A stretch of 7,942 bases of DNA from Salinicoccus sp. UBA3372 (GCA_002360325.1 DEQG01000094.1:1212-9153), one strand, 5' to 3'. Shown: positions 1-7,606, numbered from the stretch's first letter. The notes: generated by a model from the sequence alone, not told the origin. Numbers and translations: made by a program.

Positions 1-6
1 TTTTGT

Positions 7-12
7 TATAAT
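7..12 (+). promoter_or_regulatory. sulP-usp promoter, -10 element
   Basis: A perfect TATAAT hexamer lies at 7-12, about 20 bases before the Shine-Dalgarno sequence of the transporter gene. A matching -35 box would fall before base 1, so only half of the promoter can be seen. The hexamer is also the left arm of a 12-bp palindrome (7-18). The AT-rich context makes chance hexamers common, so this is a likely assignment, not a certain one. Confidence 0.5.
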
Positions 13-13
13 A

Positions 14-28
14 TTATACAGTGTATAA
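14..28. promoter_or_regulatory. Candidate operator: 7-1-7 inverted repeat in the sulP promoter
   Basis: TTATACA, one central G, then TGTATAA forms a perfect 15-bp inverted repeat immediately downstream of the TATAAT box, where a bound repressor would block initiation. A second perfect palindrome, TATAATATTATA (7-18), overlaps its left arm. The 7-1-7 layout and the TTATA ends resemble Fur-family boxes such as PerR (TTATAATNATTATAA), but the inner two bases of each arm differ, so the regulator cannot be named. The right arm, read on the minus strand, is also one mismatch from a DnaA box. Confidence 0.4.
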
Positions 29-46
29 ATATAGGAGTGTATATGA

Positions 47-1507
47 ATGTGGGAAAAGTTTAAAAGAGAATGGCTGACCAATCCGGGGACGAACATACTC
101 GCGGGTATTGTTGTTGCCCTGGCTTTAATACCTGAAGCCATCGCATTCTCAATCATCGCAGGTGTCGATCCGATGGTCGGATTATATGCATCGTTTCTGA
201 TTGCCGTCATCATTTCAATTGTCGGCGGACGACCTGCGATGATTTCAGCTGCAACCGGGGCCATCGCGCTGCTCGTCACACCGCTGGTGAGCGAATATGG
301 TGTGGACTACCTGCTCGCTGCAACCATTCTGATGGGTGTCATTCAGATCATACTCGGCCTGCTCAAGGTCGGAAGTTTAATGAAGTTCATCCCGAACTCG
401 GTCATGATCGGGTTTGTGAACGCACTTGCCATCATGATTTTCATGTCCCAGCTTGAACATATTTTCGGAATATCCATTGATACTTACATATATCTTTTAG
501 TCACCATGGCTATTCTCTATATCATGCCGAAGATAGATTTATTTAAAAAGATACCGGCACCGCTGGTCGTTATTTTACTGTTAACCGCTTTATATGTCAT
601 TACCGGCGCAAACGTCCGGACAATAGGGGACCTGGGCACGATAGAACGGTCACTGCCGAGCTTCTTCATACCGGACGTGCCGTTTAATCTTGAAACGCTG
701 CGCGTGATTCTGCCGTATTCCGTTTCAATGGCAATCGTAGGTCTCGTCGAAAGCCTCCTCACCTCCAGAATCGTCGATAATGCGACGGATACATTCAGCA
801 GCAAGAACCGTGAGTCCCGCGGTCAGGGGATTGCCAACTTCATCACCGGCTTCTTCGGCGGAATGGGCGGCTGTGCGATGATCGGGCAGTCGATCATCAA
901 CGTCAGAGCCGGTGCAACAACACGTCTGTCCACATTTACAGCCGGCACCGTCTTAATATTCATGATCATCGCACTTGGCAACTGGGTCGTTCAGATTCCA
1001 ATGCCGATACTTGCCGGAATCATGGTGATGGTATCACTTACGACGTTCGACTGGGGTTCATTCAGGTTCTTGCAGAAAGCCCCGAAAACTGATGCGCTCG
1101 TCATGCTGATCACGGTTATACTGGTTTTAATTACAAATAATTTAGCTGTCGGTGTTATCGCTGGTGTTGCATTCAGTGCAATATTCTTTGCGACTAAAAT
1201 TTCAAAAGTTGACGTTAAAAAAGATGTCTCGGATAATAAAATCATATACTATATCACCGGCCAGATATTCTTCGTCTCCATCGACTCGATGATGGATCAG
1301 ATTGATTTCAATGAAGACACCAAATTAGTCGAACTTAATTTTTCCGAAGCCCATCTGTGGGATGACTCCGCAGTGGATGCGATTGATACGATTGTACGCA
1401 AGTTCGAAGAGCGGGGGATTGAAGTAAAAGTCGACCGCTTGAATGCAGACAGCCGTAAAATCATCAAAGAACTCAGTACTTTGAATAAACAGCATTTAAC
1501 TTCTTAA
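47..1507 (+). CDS. SulP family inorganic anion transporter with C-terminal STAS domain
   Basis: Integral membrane transporter of 486 residues, of the SulP (SLC26) family, which moves anions such as sulfate or bicarbonate; the substrate cannot be read from sequence. The family signature region is at residues 42-71 (VGLYAS, then [13 protein letters not shown]). The conserved segment at 254-294 contains [12 protein letters not shown], the glycine run GGMGG and [16 protein letters not shown]235 lies in VGLVESLL. Hydrophobic spans run from about residue 17 to 385. A short cytoplasmic STAS domain follows (about 390-480), with [12 protein letters not shown] at the helix-1 region used by anti-sigma antagonists. 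The start is ATG at 47 because an in-frame TGA ends at 46 and AGGAG (33-37) sits 9 bases upstream. An out-of-frame ATG at 43 opens only six codons. The 18 bases to usp suggest one operon. The length is at the short end for the family and there is no sign of truncation. Confidence 0.9.
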   Translation: MWEKFKREWLTNPGTNILAGIVVALALIPEAIAFSIIAGVDPMVGLYASFLIAVIISIVGGRPAMISAATGAIALLVTPLVSEYGVDYLLAATILMGVIQIILGLLKVGSLMKFIPNSVMIGFVNALAIMIFMSQLEHIFGISIDTYIYLLVTMAILYIMPKIDLFKKIPAPLVVILLLTALYVITGANVRTIGDLGTIERSLPSFFIPDVPFNLETLRVILPYSVSMAIVGLVESLLTSRIVDNATDTFSSKNRESRGQGIANFITGFFGGMGGCAMIGQSIINVRAGATTRLSTFTAGTVLIFMIIALGNWVVQIPMPILAGIMVMVSLTTFDWGSFRFLQKAPKTDALVMLITVILVLITNNLAVGVIAGVAFSAIFFATKISKVDVKKDVSDNKIIYYITGQIFFVSIDSMMDQIDFNEDTKLVELNFSEAHLWDDSAVDAIDTIVRKFEERGIEVKVDRLNADSRKIIKELSTLNKQHLTS

Positions 1508-1513
1508 TATGTC

Positions 1514-1519
1514 AGGAGG
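1514..1519 (+). promoter_or_regulatory. Strong ribosome binding site for the TTG-started usp gene
   Basis: AGGAGG lies six bases before a TTG codon at 1526. No ATG or GTG at a workable distance gives the family N-terminus, so this site decides the start. Confidence 0.8.
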
Positions 1520-1525
1520 ATTATT

Positions 1526-1939
1526 TTGTATAAATCTATTTTGCTCGCAGCCGACGGTTCCGATAACAGTTACAGAGCTGCCGAAGAAAGCCTGAAAGTT
1601 ATTGACAAAGCGGGGAAGGTGACCATTTTGAACGTCCTCGATCCCGAGGAATCGAAAAGGGAAATCCTGCACAGTTCCGCTTCCGAGAGCCTGTTGTCAA
1701 AAAAGAAAGAGAAACTTTCGAGAATTACTGATCTTTATGATGAAGAAGGCATTGATTATGAAGTGAGACTGGAGCGCGGTGTGGCCAATGAAACAGTCGT
1801 AAAAATTTCCAACTCCGGTGACTATGATGCGGTCATTCTGGGCACCCGCGGCCTGAACAGCCTGCAGGAGATGGTGCTCGGCAGCGTCAGCCATAAAGTC
1901 GCTAAAAGATCTGATATTACAGTCATTATTGTGAAGTAG
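1526..1939 (+). CDS. Universal stress protein, UspA family, ATP-binding type
   Basis: Small cytoplasmic protein of 137 residues with a single Usp domain, the usual length. The start MYKSILLAADGSDNS is the typical first strand and loop, with D10-G-S near the nucleotide pocket. The C-terminal motif G106-T-R-G109, nine residues, then G119-S120 matches the G-2x-G-9x-G(S/T) pattern of ATP-binding Usp proteins, so ATP binding is expected. Translation starts at TTG, unlike its neighbour, supported by a strong AGGAGG and by the family N-terminus. It follows the SulP transporter by 18 bases and probably shares its mRNA. SulP and Usp domains occur together elsewhere, so a role in sensing energy or stress state for the transporter is plausible but inferred. 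The transcript ends at the palindrome at 2085-2125. Confidence 0.9.
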   Translation: MYKSILLAADGSDNSYRAAEESLKVIDKAGKVTILNVLDPEESKREILHSSASESLLSKKKEKLSRITDLYDEEGIDYEVRLERGVANETVVKISNSGDYDAVILGTRGLNSLQEMVLGSVSHKVAKRSDITVIIVK

Positions 1940-2084
1940 GCGAGGATGAGAGCGCGCTCAGGGCGTCTGACGCTGTAAGTCGCATGGAAAGCTTACGGTT
2001 ATCGCGCTGATCGCTTCAAAACGTTATAACTCGTCTGAAAACATCACACTTATAGCGCACATCACCACAAAAATTATTCAATAT
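1940..2084 (+). other. 3' untranslated stretch of usp with short inverted repeats
   Basis: This 145-base stretch between the usp stop and the terminator holds no credible gene. Its first half looks richer in G+C and contains GAGCGCGCTC (1950-1959, self-complementary), GCGTC-T-GACGC (1963-1973) and GTAAG/CTTAC (1975-1979 with 1992-1996). In RNA these could form consecutive small hairpins. No convincing promoter was seen, so I read it as an mRNA 3' region, not an independent small RNA. Confidence 0.35.
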
Positions 2085-2125
2085 AAAAATGAGCTGCATC
2101 TTAATTAAGATGCAGCTCATTTTTT
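2085..2125. terminator. Bidirectional rho-independent terminator between usp and walJ
   Basis: Bases 2085-2124 form a perfect 40-bp palindrome. The arm is five A, then TGAGCTGCATCTTAA, and the second arm is its exact complement ending in a run of T. In RNA it folds to a long stem closed by a small TTAA/AATT loop. It provides a U-run for both the rightward sulP-usp transcript and the leftward wal transcript. It is the only terminator visible between the convergent units. Confidence 0.92.
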
Positions 2126-2176
2126 GTATAATGTTTTCCACAATGACCAATACGACTTATCCACAGGTGTGTATAA
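2123..2176. promoter_or_regulatory. Cluster of DnaA-box-like 9-mers beside walJ
   Basis: Two exact matches to the bacterial DnaA box TTATNCACA lie here: TTATCCACA at 2157-2165 on the plus strand and TTATACACA at 2176-2168 on the minus strand, two bases apart and facing each other. Two one-mismatch copies flank them: TTTTCCACA at 2134-2142 (plus) and TTATACAAA at 2131-2123 (minus). The two plus-strand copies are 23 bases apart, about two helical turns. All lie between the terminator and the walJ stop codon, in non-coding sequence. Bacterial DnaA binds such clusters at the origin and at some regulatory loci; B. subtilis has oriC-proximal clusters, one of which I recall being near yydA, just beyond walJ. 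Binding here is inferred. Confidence 0.55.
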
Positions 2177-2177
2177 C

Positions 2178-2975
2178 TTAGATTGTATATATTTCTGTCG
2201 GTGTCTCTTTATCTGTGTGAAAAAGCTGTATTTCATTTTTCGTATCGATATCGTATTGATTCAATACCTGTTCCACACTCATTTTCGCCAGCTCTTTTAT
2301 ATTGTTATCCAGACTGAGATGGCTCAGATAGATACGTTTTGTATTGTCGGTGATCACATCACGCATTGCATGTGCGGCATCTTCGTTGGAAACGTGGCCG
2401 ACATCGGAAAGTATGCGCTGTTTCGTCACCCATGGGTATCTGCCCATCCGGAGCATGTCCACATCATGGTTGCTTTCAAAGATGAAGCAGTCACTTTCTT
2501 TTATAATGCCTTTCATCTGATCGGACACATAACCCGTATCTGTAATGATGGAGAGCTTTTTATTGTCTCTCATAAGGGTATAGAACTGCGGGTCGATCGC
2601 ATCATGCGATACGTTGAATGACTGGATGTCCATGCCGACGATTTCTTTCGTCTCCAGGGGGTTGAAGTGGAACCGCTGCTCTGAAGGCACTTCTATATTT
2701 TTTCTGTCCAGCTGCTGCCACGTCTGCACATTTGCAAATATCGGAATGTCATATCGTTTGGCAATGACTTTCAATCCTTTTATATGATCTGAATGTTCAT
2801 GGGTGATCAAGATCGCATCAATATTTTTCAAGGATGTTCCTATATGGCTCAACCCTTCTTCTATTCTTTTGCACGTAAGCCCTACATCGATGAGCAGGCT
2901 GCCTTTTTCTGTTTCAATATAAGTACTGTTGCCCGAAGATCCGCTGGCCAACACGCTCATTCTCATGCTACTCAC
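2178..2975 (-). CDS. walJ: WalJ (YycJ), metallo-beta-lactamase-fold nuclease-like protein
   Basis: Cytoplasmic 265-residue protein of the metallo-beta-lactamase superfamily, last gene of the wal operon. The glycine-rich SGSSGNS (11-17) opens the fold. The metal motif H59-E-H61-S-D63-H64 follows, with further candidate ligands H124 (NVSHDAIDP), D146 (ITDTGYVSD) and a C-terminal H219 (LSHLS). FESNHDVDMLRMGRYPW (166-182) and the IYTI end match staphylococcal YycJ. In related bacteria the protein has been described as an exonuclease and linked to coordination of DNA replication with the wall regulon; its exact role here is inferred. The chosen start is GTG at 2975, giving a GTGA overlap with the walI stop and so translational coupling. 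ATG at 2966 or 2960 are alternatives, since no strong ribosome site separates them. Confidence 0.93.
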   Translation of the reverse strand: MSSMRMSVLASGSSGNSTYIETEKGSLLIDVGLTCKRIEEGLSHIGTSLKNIDAILITHEHSDHIKGLKVIAKRYDIPIFANVQTWQQLDRKNIEVPSEQRFHFNPLETKEIVGMDIQSFNVSHDAIDPQFYTLMRDNKKLSIITDTGYVSDQMKGIIKESDCFIFESNHDVDMLRMGRYPWVTKQRILSDVGHVSNEDAAHAMRDVITDNTKRIYLSHLSLDNNIKELAKMSVEQVLNQYDIDTKNEIQLFHTDKETPTEIYTI

Positions 2976-3742
2976 TCACTTTCAATTATTTCACCTGAAT
3001 CTGTTGTCGCCTCTACATAAATCGTTTTGGATATATCCTGATCTGTCACATGTATCTCCCATTTCGGTCTCAGGAGGGCACTATTTTCTTCCGTCAGTAT
3101 GATGTAGTAACCAAGTCTTGCTTCATCGATTACCGCTGTTGAGGAAATTCTTTCACGTTCATACAGTTCTTCGACGATTTCTCTCGGTGATTTCGCCGTC
3201 AGACTCAGTGTGTATTCATTTTCTTCCAAATCCCTCAGTCTTGTCTGCTCCATGGCATCCGCCTGTCTTCCTTCACCATGGAATATGATTCTTGCAGATT
3301 CATGATTGAAGATTGGAAAGTTCTCGTATAACTGGTTAAAAATCACCTGGTCCGATGTGCTCATTACATTATCATACTGGTAATCATGACCTCTGTAAAC
3401 ATTCTCGTCTATATAGTCCTGAAGCCCTTGTTCCGTCATTTCCGGACCGTCATCTTCAAATTCCTCTGTAATTTTTGTTCCTGATACATTATTCTCATCG
3501 ACCTCGGAATTCCGGTTGTCATCTTCTGAAAAATCATGGATGGCACCGGTCAATACGTTCATTTCGACAGGTTCGTACTCTTCGATATTACTCATATCTA
3601 TATTTGTCATACTCAAAACATCCGGCGATTCCTGAATTTCTTCGACGGATTCCTGCCGTTCATTCAAATATATATAGATGAGCGCAACATTCATCAGGAG
3701 GAAGACAATGATGTATAAGGATTTCGTCAGTTTCCAATCCAT
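2972..3742 (-). CDS. walI: WalI (YycI), membrane-anchored regulator of WalK
   Basis: Protein of 256 residues, close to the staphylococcal length. A short basic N-terminus (MDWKLTK) precedes one membrane helix at about residues 8-26, so the rest should lie outside the membrane. Residues 31-104 are a very acidic linker (24 D/E against 2 K/R by hand count). The conserved YycI domain follows: DYIDENVYRGHDYQ (109-122), ENFPIFNHESARIIF (140-154), ARLGYY (208-213), LLRPKWEI (223-230) and IYVEAT (241-246). In B. subtilis WalH and WalI restrain WalK, whereas in S. aureus they are reported to activate it; the second is more likely here by kinship. The start codon overlaps the walH stop by one base (TAATG), with AAGGAGG nine to ten bases upstream. 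Confidence 0.92.
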   Translation of the reverse strand: MDWKLTKSLYIIVFLLMNVALIYIYLNERQESVEEIQESPDVLSMTNIDMSNIEEYEPVEMNVLTGAIHDFSEDDNRNSEVDENNVSGTKITEEFEDDGPEMTEQGLQDYIDENVYRGHDYQYDNVMSTSDQVIFNQLYENFPIFNHESARIIFHGEGRQADAMEQTRLRDLEENEYTLSLTAKSPREIVEELYERERISSTAVIDEARLGYYIILTEENSALLRPKWEIHVTDQDISKTIYVEATTDSGEIIESE

Positions 3743-5055
3743 TACTCAAGACCTCCTTCGTCGAAACGCATCCATTCACCGTCGTATTTGATATACCATG
3801 ACGGTGTATACTGTACGACATTTATCTCGTTTTGATCTGTAGAAAAGGACATATTATAGCCGATTGTTATTTTAGTGATATCCTGAAGGTCATAGTTGTC
3901 ATTCAATGCGATTTCATACCTGACATTTTCAAGCGGTGGCAACGTCTGATCGTCTCCGCCCGGTACACGGGCAGTGACCCGGATCAAAGGTCTGTTGTAT
4001 TCATAGACGGAATTCTGACCGTATTTCACAGACATTGTCGTCGGTATCTGTTCACTGAATACAAAATAACCGTTCATCGACGAACGAAATACCGAGTTGT
4101 TTTCATCAGGAAAGTAATCGAATAATACATGCGTCTGATCCAGTCCGATATGTGAGTTCAGAAAATGGAAACTGCTTTGTATCGTCTGGTGCGGAGTGCT
4201 GTTGCCGGTCAGTGACTCCTGCAGATTGTTGTAGGAGTAGGCATAAGTTTCACTGTTGTAGGTCGCAATATTCGCTTCACCTTCATACACATACGTCTCT
4301 TCGCTCACTTCCGTTTCAAAACTGTCATTCAGGAACAGCATATTATTCACTGCGTCCGGACTGAACACGTTATATAGAAAACTTTCCACCGGCATGTCGC
4401 CCGGATCCGTCGGACCATAAATCGCCGTCTTATTGTTTGAAGTCTGCTGATTTGTAATGACGCCAGAATATTCTTCAAACAGATGGTCATGTGCAGACAA
4501 CAGTGATTTTAAATATGAACTTTCCAGATTCGTCTCTGCAACCGCCACTCTGTCCAGATCTTCATTGATCAAATAAAAAGTCACATGCTCATCGACGAGG
4601 TCGACGATAATGCGATTATAGCTGTAATCCGGATAGTCGCCTTCATAGTTGAAATCCAGCATTTTGAAGAGCGACTTGGTCGGCATATCGGAAGCATAAT
4701 CAACGATCAGAAATTCTTCACCATCATCATCATCGATGCTCGGCGTCAGTCTGCTTATACTGTTATAGACATTGATATCCGTAATTTCCGTACCGTCTAT
4801 ATATTCACGTATGCCGACGACGGCCTCTTCCTCAATTGTTCCCTGTATGTCCGTATCATCGACCCAGACGAGCTGGTACGCCCGCATGATCGAGCTGAAA
4901 GATACAGGCTCTCCGGGACCGATATTCGATGTTCTTTCAATATTAGTATCTATTTCCGAGAATTCCGGCTGATAGCTCCAGACCATTATCGTCAGCACCG
5001 CACTCGTCACTACAAGAAAGAAGAGGGCGACTGATTTGATATTTTCTTTATTCAT
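3742..5055 (-). CDS. walH: WalH (YycH), membrane-anchored regulator of WalK
   Basis: Protein of 437 residues from the start chosen here. The N-terminus MNKENIKSV followed by one membrane helix (about residues 6-26, ending MVWSY) matches staphylococcal YycH. The remainder is a large extracytoplasmic domain with a long acidic patch (IDDDDGEE) and the conserved end WYIKYDGEW (420-428) plus a final GLE. The frame is open to an ATG at 5082, but that would add nine residues not seen in relatives. GGAGG at 5065-5069 touches the ATG at 5064 and is spaced nine bases from the ATG at 5055, so 5055 is preferred. It overlaps the walK end by eight bases and the walI start by one. It is expected to work with WalI on the WalK sensor. 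Sequence conservation in the middle is low, as usual for this family. Confidence 0.9.
   Translation of the reverse strand: MNKENIKSVALFFLVVTSAVLTIMVWSYQPEFSEIDTNIERTSNIGPGEPVSFSSIMRAYQLVWVDDTDIQGTIEEEAVVGIREYIDGTEITDINVYNSISRLTPSIDDDDGEEFLIVDYASDMPTKSLFKMLDFNYEGDYPDYSYNRIIVDLVDEHVTFYLINEDLDRVAVAETNLESSYLKSLLSAHDHLFEEYSGVITNQQTSNNKTAIYGPTDPGDMPVESFLYNVFSPDAVNNMLFLNDSFETEVSEETYVYEGEANIATYNSETYAYSYNNLQESLTGNSTPHQTIQSSFHFLNSHIGLDQTHVLFDYFPDENNSVFRSSMNGYFVFSEQIPTTMSVKYGQNSVYEYNRPLIRVTARVPGGDDQTLPPLENVRYEIALNDNYDLQDITKITIGYNMSFSTDQNEINVVQYTPSWYIKYDGEWMRFDEGGLE
3752..3758 (-). promoter_or_regulatory. walI ribosome binding site inside walH
   Basis: On the minus strand AAGGAGG lies within the last codons of walH (E-G-G-L-E), nine bases before the walI ATG at 3742. 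It fixes the walI start and implies coupled translation of the two membrane regulators. Confidence 0.75.
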
Positions 5056-6889
5056 CCCAATCATCCTCCCCGAGCGTTTCACAAGGCAGGTTGATGAATA
5101 CTGTAGTTCCTTCTCCTTCTAAGCTGTTTGCCCATATACGGCCGTTATGTGCCTCGACAATTTCTTTGGAGATCGCAAGTCCAAGACCCGTACCTCCTTT
5201 TTTCCGCGCACGGGCCTTATCCACACGGTAGAAACGTTCGAATATACGGTCGACTTTGTTGCCCGGTATACCCATGCCGTTGTCCTTGATGCGGATGGTC
5301 ATGCGGTTATAAAGTGAGTTCTGTTTCACATGGAATTCAACTCGTTTATGGTCTCTGTTGGAATATTTGATCGCATTTGAAATGATATTATCGAGCACCT
5401 GGCTCATCTTATCCATGCCGATTTCGGAAAATATTGGGGTTTCAGGTATGTTTCTGATAAATTCCACTTCGTCTTTGTGCGTCATTTCAAAGCGATCGAT
5501 AATCTTGTTTAGAAACATATTGAAATCGACAATCTCTTTATTTATCTCCTCGGCTGCATTATCCATTCTTGAAAGCTGCAGCAAGTCTTCAACCAGACGG
5601 ATCATCCGGTCGGTCTCGTCCCGTGTCACACTGAGGAAACGCGGTGCGAGTGCCGTATCTTCCCATGCACCTTCCTGCAGTGCCTCTAAATAGCTGCGCA
5701 TCGAAGTGAGAGGCGTACGCAGTTCATGCGATACATTCGCAACGAATTCACGACGTTCGCTGTCAATCTTCTCCTGCTCCGTTACATCATGGAGCACCGC
5801 GATATAACCGTTCATAAATCCTGTATCTTTGAATATCGTCGAGAAGTTCACGTGGATGGCAGCTTCGTAGTCGGCATCCGTAAAGAGCAGCTGACTCTCG
5901 TTGATTTCCTGAATATCCTCCAAGGTCATCTCGCCATCAAGTTTAAGTATTTCAAGCATGTTCTTGCCGTGTATATTCGTATCTTTTGAAATGCCCAGCA
6001 TATCAAGCGCCATATCGTTCACAACAGTGATGCGGCCTTTACGGTCCGTCGCGATGACACCTTCAGACATGTTCGTAATGACCGAATCCAGACGTTTTCT
6101 CTCACTCTCTGTGTTTGCCTGAGCTTCCTGAACACGTTTCGATAAAATATTGAATGAGCCCGCAAGCTCACCGATTTCATCATTGCTGTAGATTTTAACC
6201 CTGGAAGTATAGTCACCTTCAGACATCTGGAGTGCCTGATTCCTCATATCCGTAATCGGTTTGGTGATTGTCCTTGCAATAAAAATCCCGAGGATGCTGG
6301 TGATGATCAGCGAAATGATCGTCGCTATGATGAATGTGTTGTTGATGGCTTCAAGCTGCTGATAGACCGTTTCAATATTCGAAGCAACATAAATAGCACC
6401 CAGTACTTGTTCTTCATCGACTACCGGGTGATTGAGCAGCCACGTACGCTGATTATCCTGATTTACATTGACGAATATTTCTTCATTCCTCGAACCCGTC
6501 GTGATCGCTTCCTCAGTCAGAGGCTGGTTGATGCGTGAACCGATACTCGGTTCGTTGGAAATACGGCTCGTTCCGATCAGAATATTATCGGTGTTCACAA
6601 AGCGTATCTCTTCAATTTCCGGACGGTTTCCGAACTCTGTCAATAAGCTTTGAACTTCCTCATTCATGCCTTCCTGATCGTCGGCGTAATCTGTATGTAG
6701 CTCATTAATCCTGGTGTCGATCAGATCAACCTGGGTTTCGATATTATCCTGAAAGTTCTCTGTCAGTTCACGCTCAAGCGTGTTTGTGAAATATAAACCA
6801 ATAATCTGCATCCCAATGACAATCAGGAGCACATATATAATTACTAATTTAATATGCAAGGATTGCAGATTTCTTAAAAACTGCCTCAT
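5048..6889 (-). CDS. walK: WalK (YycG/VicK), essential sensor histidine kinase
   Basis: Membrane kinase of 613 residues that phosphorylates WalR and controls cell-wall turnover. Visible in order: membrane helix 1 (about 14-35), extracytoplasmic PAS/Cache-like domain (36-185), helix 2 (186-205), HAMP (206-258, with [10 protein letters not shown]), cytoplasmic PAS (about 262-372), HisKA with phosphoacceptor H388 in VSHELRTP, and an ATPase domain with N box [11 protein letters not shown] (500-510), G1 DNGMGIP (536-542), F region RFYRVDKAR (552-560) and G2 [10 protein letters not shown] (565-574). The DWDE end is as in Staphylococcus. The PAS zinc ligands reported in S. aureus (H271, D274, H364, E368) align here with N273, E276, H367 and E371, so one ligand is lost and one is changed. 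The start follows walR by 15 bases, with AAAGGGG (6900-6906) overlapping the walR stop. The gene is full length and intact. Confidence 0.97.
   Translation of the reverse strand: MRQFLRNLQSLHIKLVIIYVLLIVIGMQIIGLYFTNTLERELTENFQDNIETQVDLIDTRINELHTDYADDQEGMNEEVQSLLTEFGNRPEIEEIRFVNTDNILIGTSRISNEPSIGSRINQPLTEEAITTGSRNEEIFVNVNQDNQRTWLLNHPVVDEEQVLGAIYVASNIETVYQQLEAINNTFIIATIISLIITSILGIFIARTITKPITDMRNQALQMSEGDYTSRVKIYSNDEIGELAGSFNILSKRVQEAQANTESERKRLDSVITNMSEGVIATDRKGRITVVNDMALDMLGISKDTNIHGKNMLEILKLDGEMTLEDIQEINESQLLFTDADYEAAIHVNFSTIFKDTGFMNGYIAVLHDVTEQEKIDSERREFVANVSHELRTPLTSMRSYLEALQEGAWEDTALAPRFLSVTRDETDRMIRLVEDLLQLSRMDNAAEEINKEIVDFNMFLNKIIDRFEMTHKDEVEFIRNIPETPIFSEIGMDKMSQVLDNIISNAIKYSNRDHKRVEFHVKQNSLYNRMTIRIKDNGMGIPGNKVDRIFERFYRVDKARARKKGGTGLGLAISKEIVEAHNGRIWANSLEGEGTTVFINLPCETLGEDDWDE
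5065..5069 (-). promoter_or_regulatory. Ribosome binding site that decides the walH start
   Basis: Minus-strand GGAGG (within GGGGAGG) lies in the last codons of walK. It directly abuts ATG 5064 and has nine bases of spacing to ATG 5055, which rules out the first and favours the second. Confidence 0.75.
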
Positions 6890-6904
6890 ATATAAAATGC
6901 CCCT

Positions 6905-7606
6905 TTATTCGTCGCCCTGGATGAAATACCCCACACCTCGACGTGTCATTAAATACTCGGGATGAGAAGGATCATCTTCTATCTTCTCCCTAAGGCGCCG
7001 TACAGTCACATCTACAGTACGCACATCGCCGAAATAGTCATAACCCCAAACTGTTTCAAGCAGATGCTCACGCGTCATCACCTGTGAAATATGTTTGGTC
7101 AAATAATGAAATAGTTCAAATTCCCTATGGGTGAGATCTATGCTTTCACCATTCTTTTTAATCGCATAGGAATCCGGTAAGATCGTGATGTTTTTTATTT
7201 GTATATTATTGTTTTCAGGTTCTTCCTCCTGTTTAGCCTGGGCAGTGTTGCGGCGCAGATTCGCCTTTACTCTCGCAATCAGTTCTCTCGTTGAAAATGG
7301 TTTCGTGACATAGTCGTCCGCACCCAGTTCAAGTCCGAGCACCTTATCGATTTCTGAATCTTTGGCTGTGAGCATGATGATAGGCATGTCATGCTTCTTT
7401 CTGACTTCACGGCAGACTTCCATGCCGTCCATTCCCGGCAGCATGATATCCAGCAGCACTATATCAGGCACAACTTCCAGTATGAGTTCCAAAGCATCAT
7501 TGCCATCATAAGCACTGTGAACTTCATAACCTTCTTTTTCCAGGTTAAATTCCAATATATCTGCAATCGGTCGTTCATCATCGACTACTACAATTTTCTT
7601 AGCCAT
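6905..7606 (-). CDS. walR: WalR (YycF/VicR), essential OmpR-family response regulator
   Basis: Cytoplasmic DNA-binding regulator of 233 residues, the same length as S. aureus WalR, and partner of WalK. The receiver domain (1-120) has the acidic pocket D9-D10-E11, phosphoacceptor D53 in LLDIMLPG, T80 and K102. T101 next to K102 is also present; in S. aureus this residue is reported as a target of the Ser/Thr kinase PknB/Stk1. A charged linker (about 121-134) leads to the winged-helix effector domain (135-231), with [17 protein letters not shown] (194-210) as the recognition helix and RRGVGYFI as the wing. It is first in the wal operon. GAGGG (7613-7617) lies six bases before the ATG. No repeat matching the WalR consensus (TGTWAH-N5-TGTWAH) was seen in its own leader, so autoregulation is not supported here. 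Confidence 0.97.
   Translation of the reverse strand: MAKKIVVVDDERPIADILEFNLEKEGYEVHSAYDGNDALELILEVVPDIVLLDIMLPGMDGMEVCREVRKKHDMPIIMLTAKDSEIDKVLGLELGADDYVTKPFSTRELIARVKANLRRNTAQAKQEEEPENNNIQIKNITILPDSYAIKKNGESIDLTHREFELFHYLTKHISQVMTREHLLETVWGYDYFGDVRTVDVTVRRLREKIEDDPSHPEYLMTRRGVGYFIQGDE

Noticed and set aside
4..27. Possible WalR-binding repeat upstream of sulP
   Set aside because: TGTTAT at 4-9 fits one half-site, but no second TGTWAH half lies five bases on; TGTATA at 22-27 fails at position five.
1993..2030. Possible promoter for a small RNA ending at the shared terminator
   Set aside because: TATAAC at 2025-2030 could be a -10 box, but no -35-like hexamer is found 16-18 bases upstream.
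2126..2177. SCC-type attachment site or other integration scar downstream of walJ
   Set aside because: The usual target is the 3' end of rlmH, which is not in the window, and no recombinase gene or flanking direct repeat was seen.
2124..2621. Plus-strand open frame of 165 codons opposite walJ
   Set aside because: It lies antisense to a well-supported gene, has no ribosome site, begins in the terminator/DnaA-box gap, and its product is a Cys/His/Tyr-rich shadow with no recognisable domain.
4585..5034. Plus-strand open frame of 149 codons opposite walH
   Set aside because: It is antisense to walH, lacks a ribosome site, and encodes an Ile/Arg-rich composition typical of the reverse frame of acidic genes.
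5217..5225. Exact DnaA box TTATCCACA inside walK
   Set aside because: It is a lone copy whose bases encode the conserved V-D-K of the kinase F region, so protein conservation explains it.
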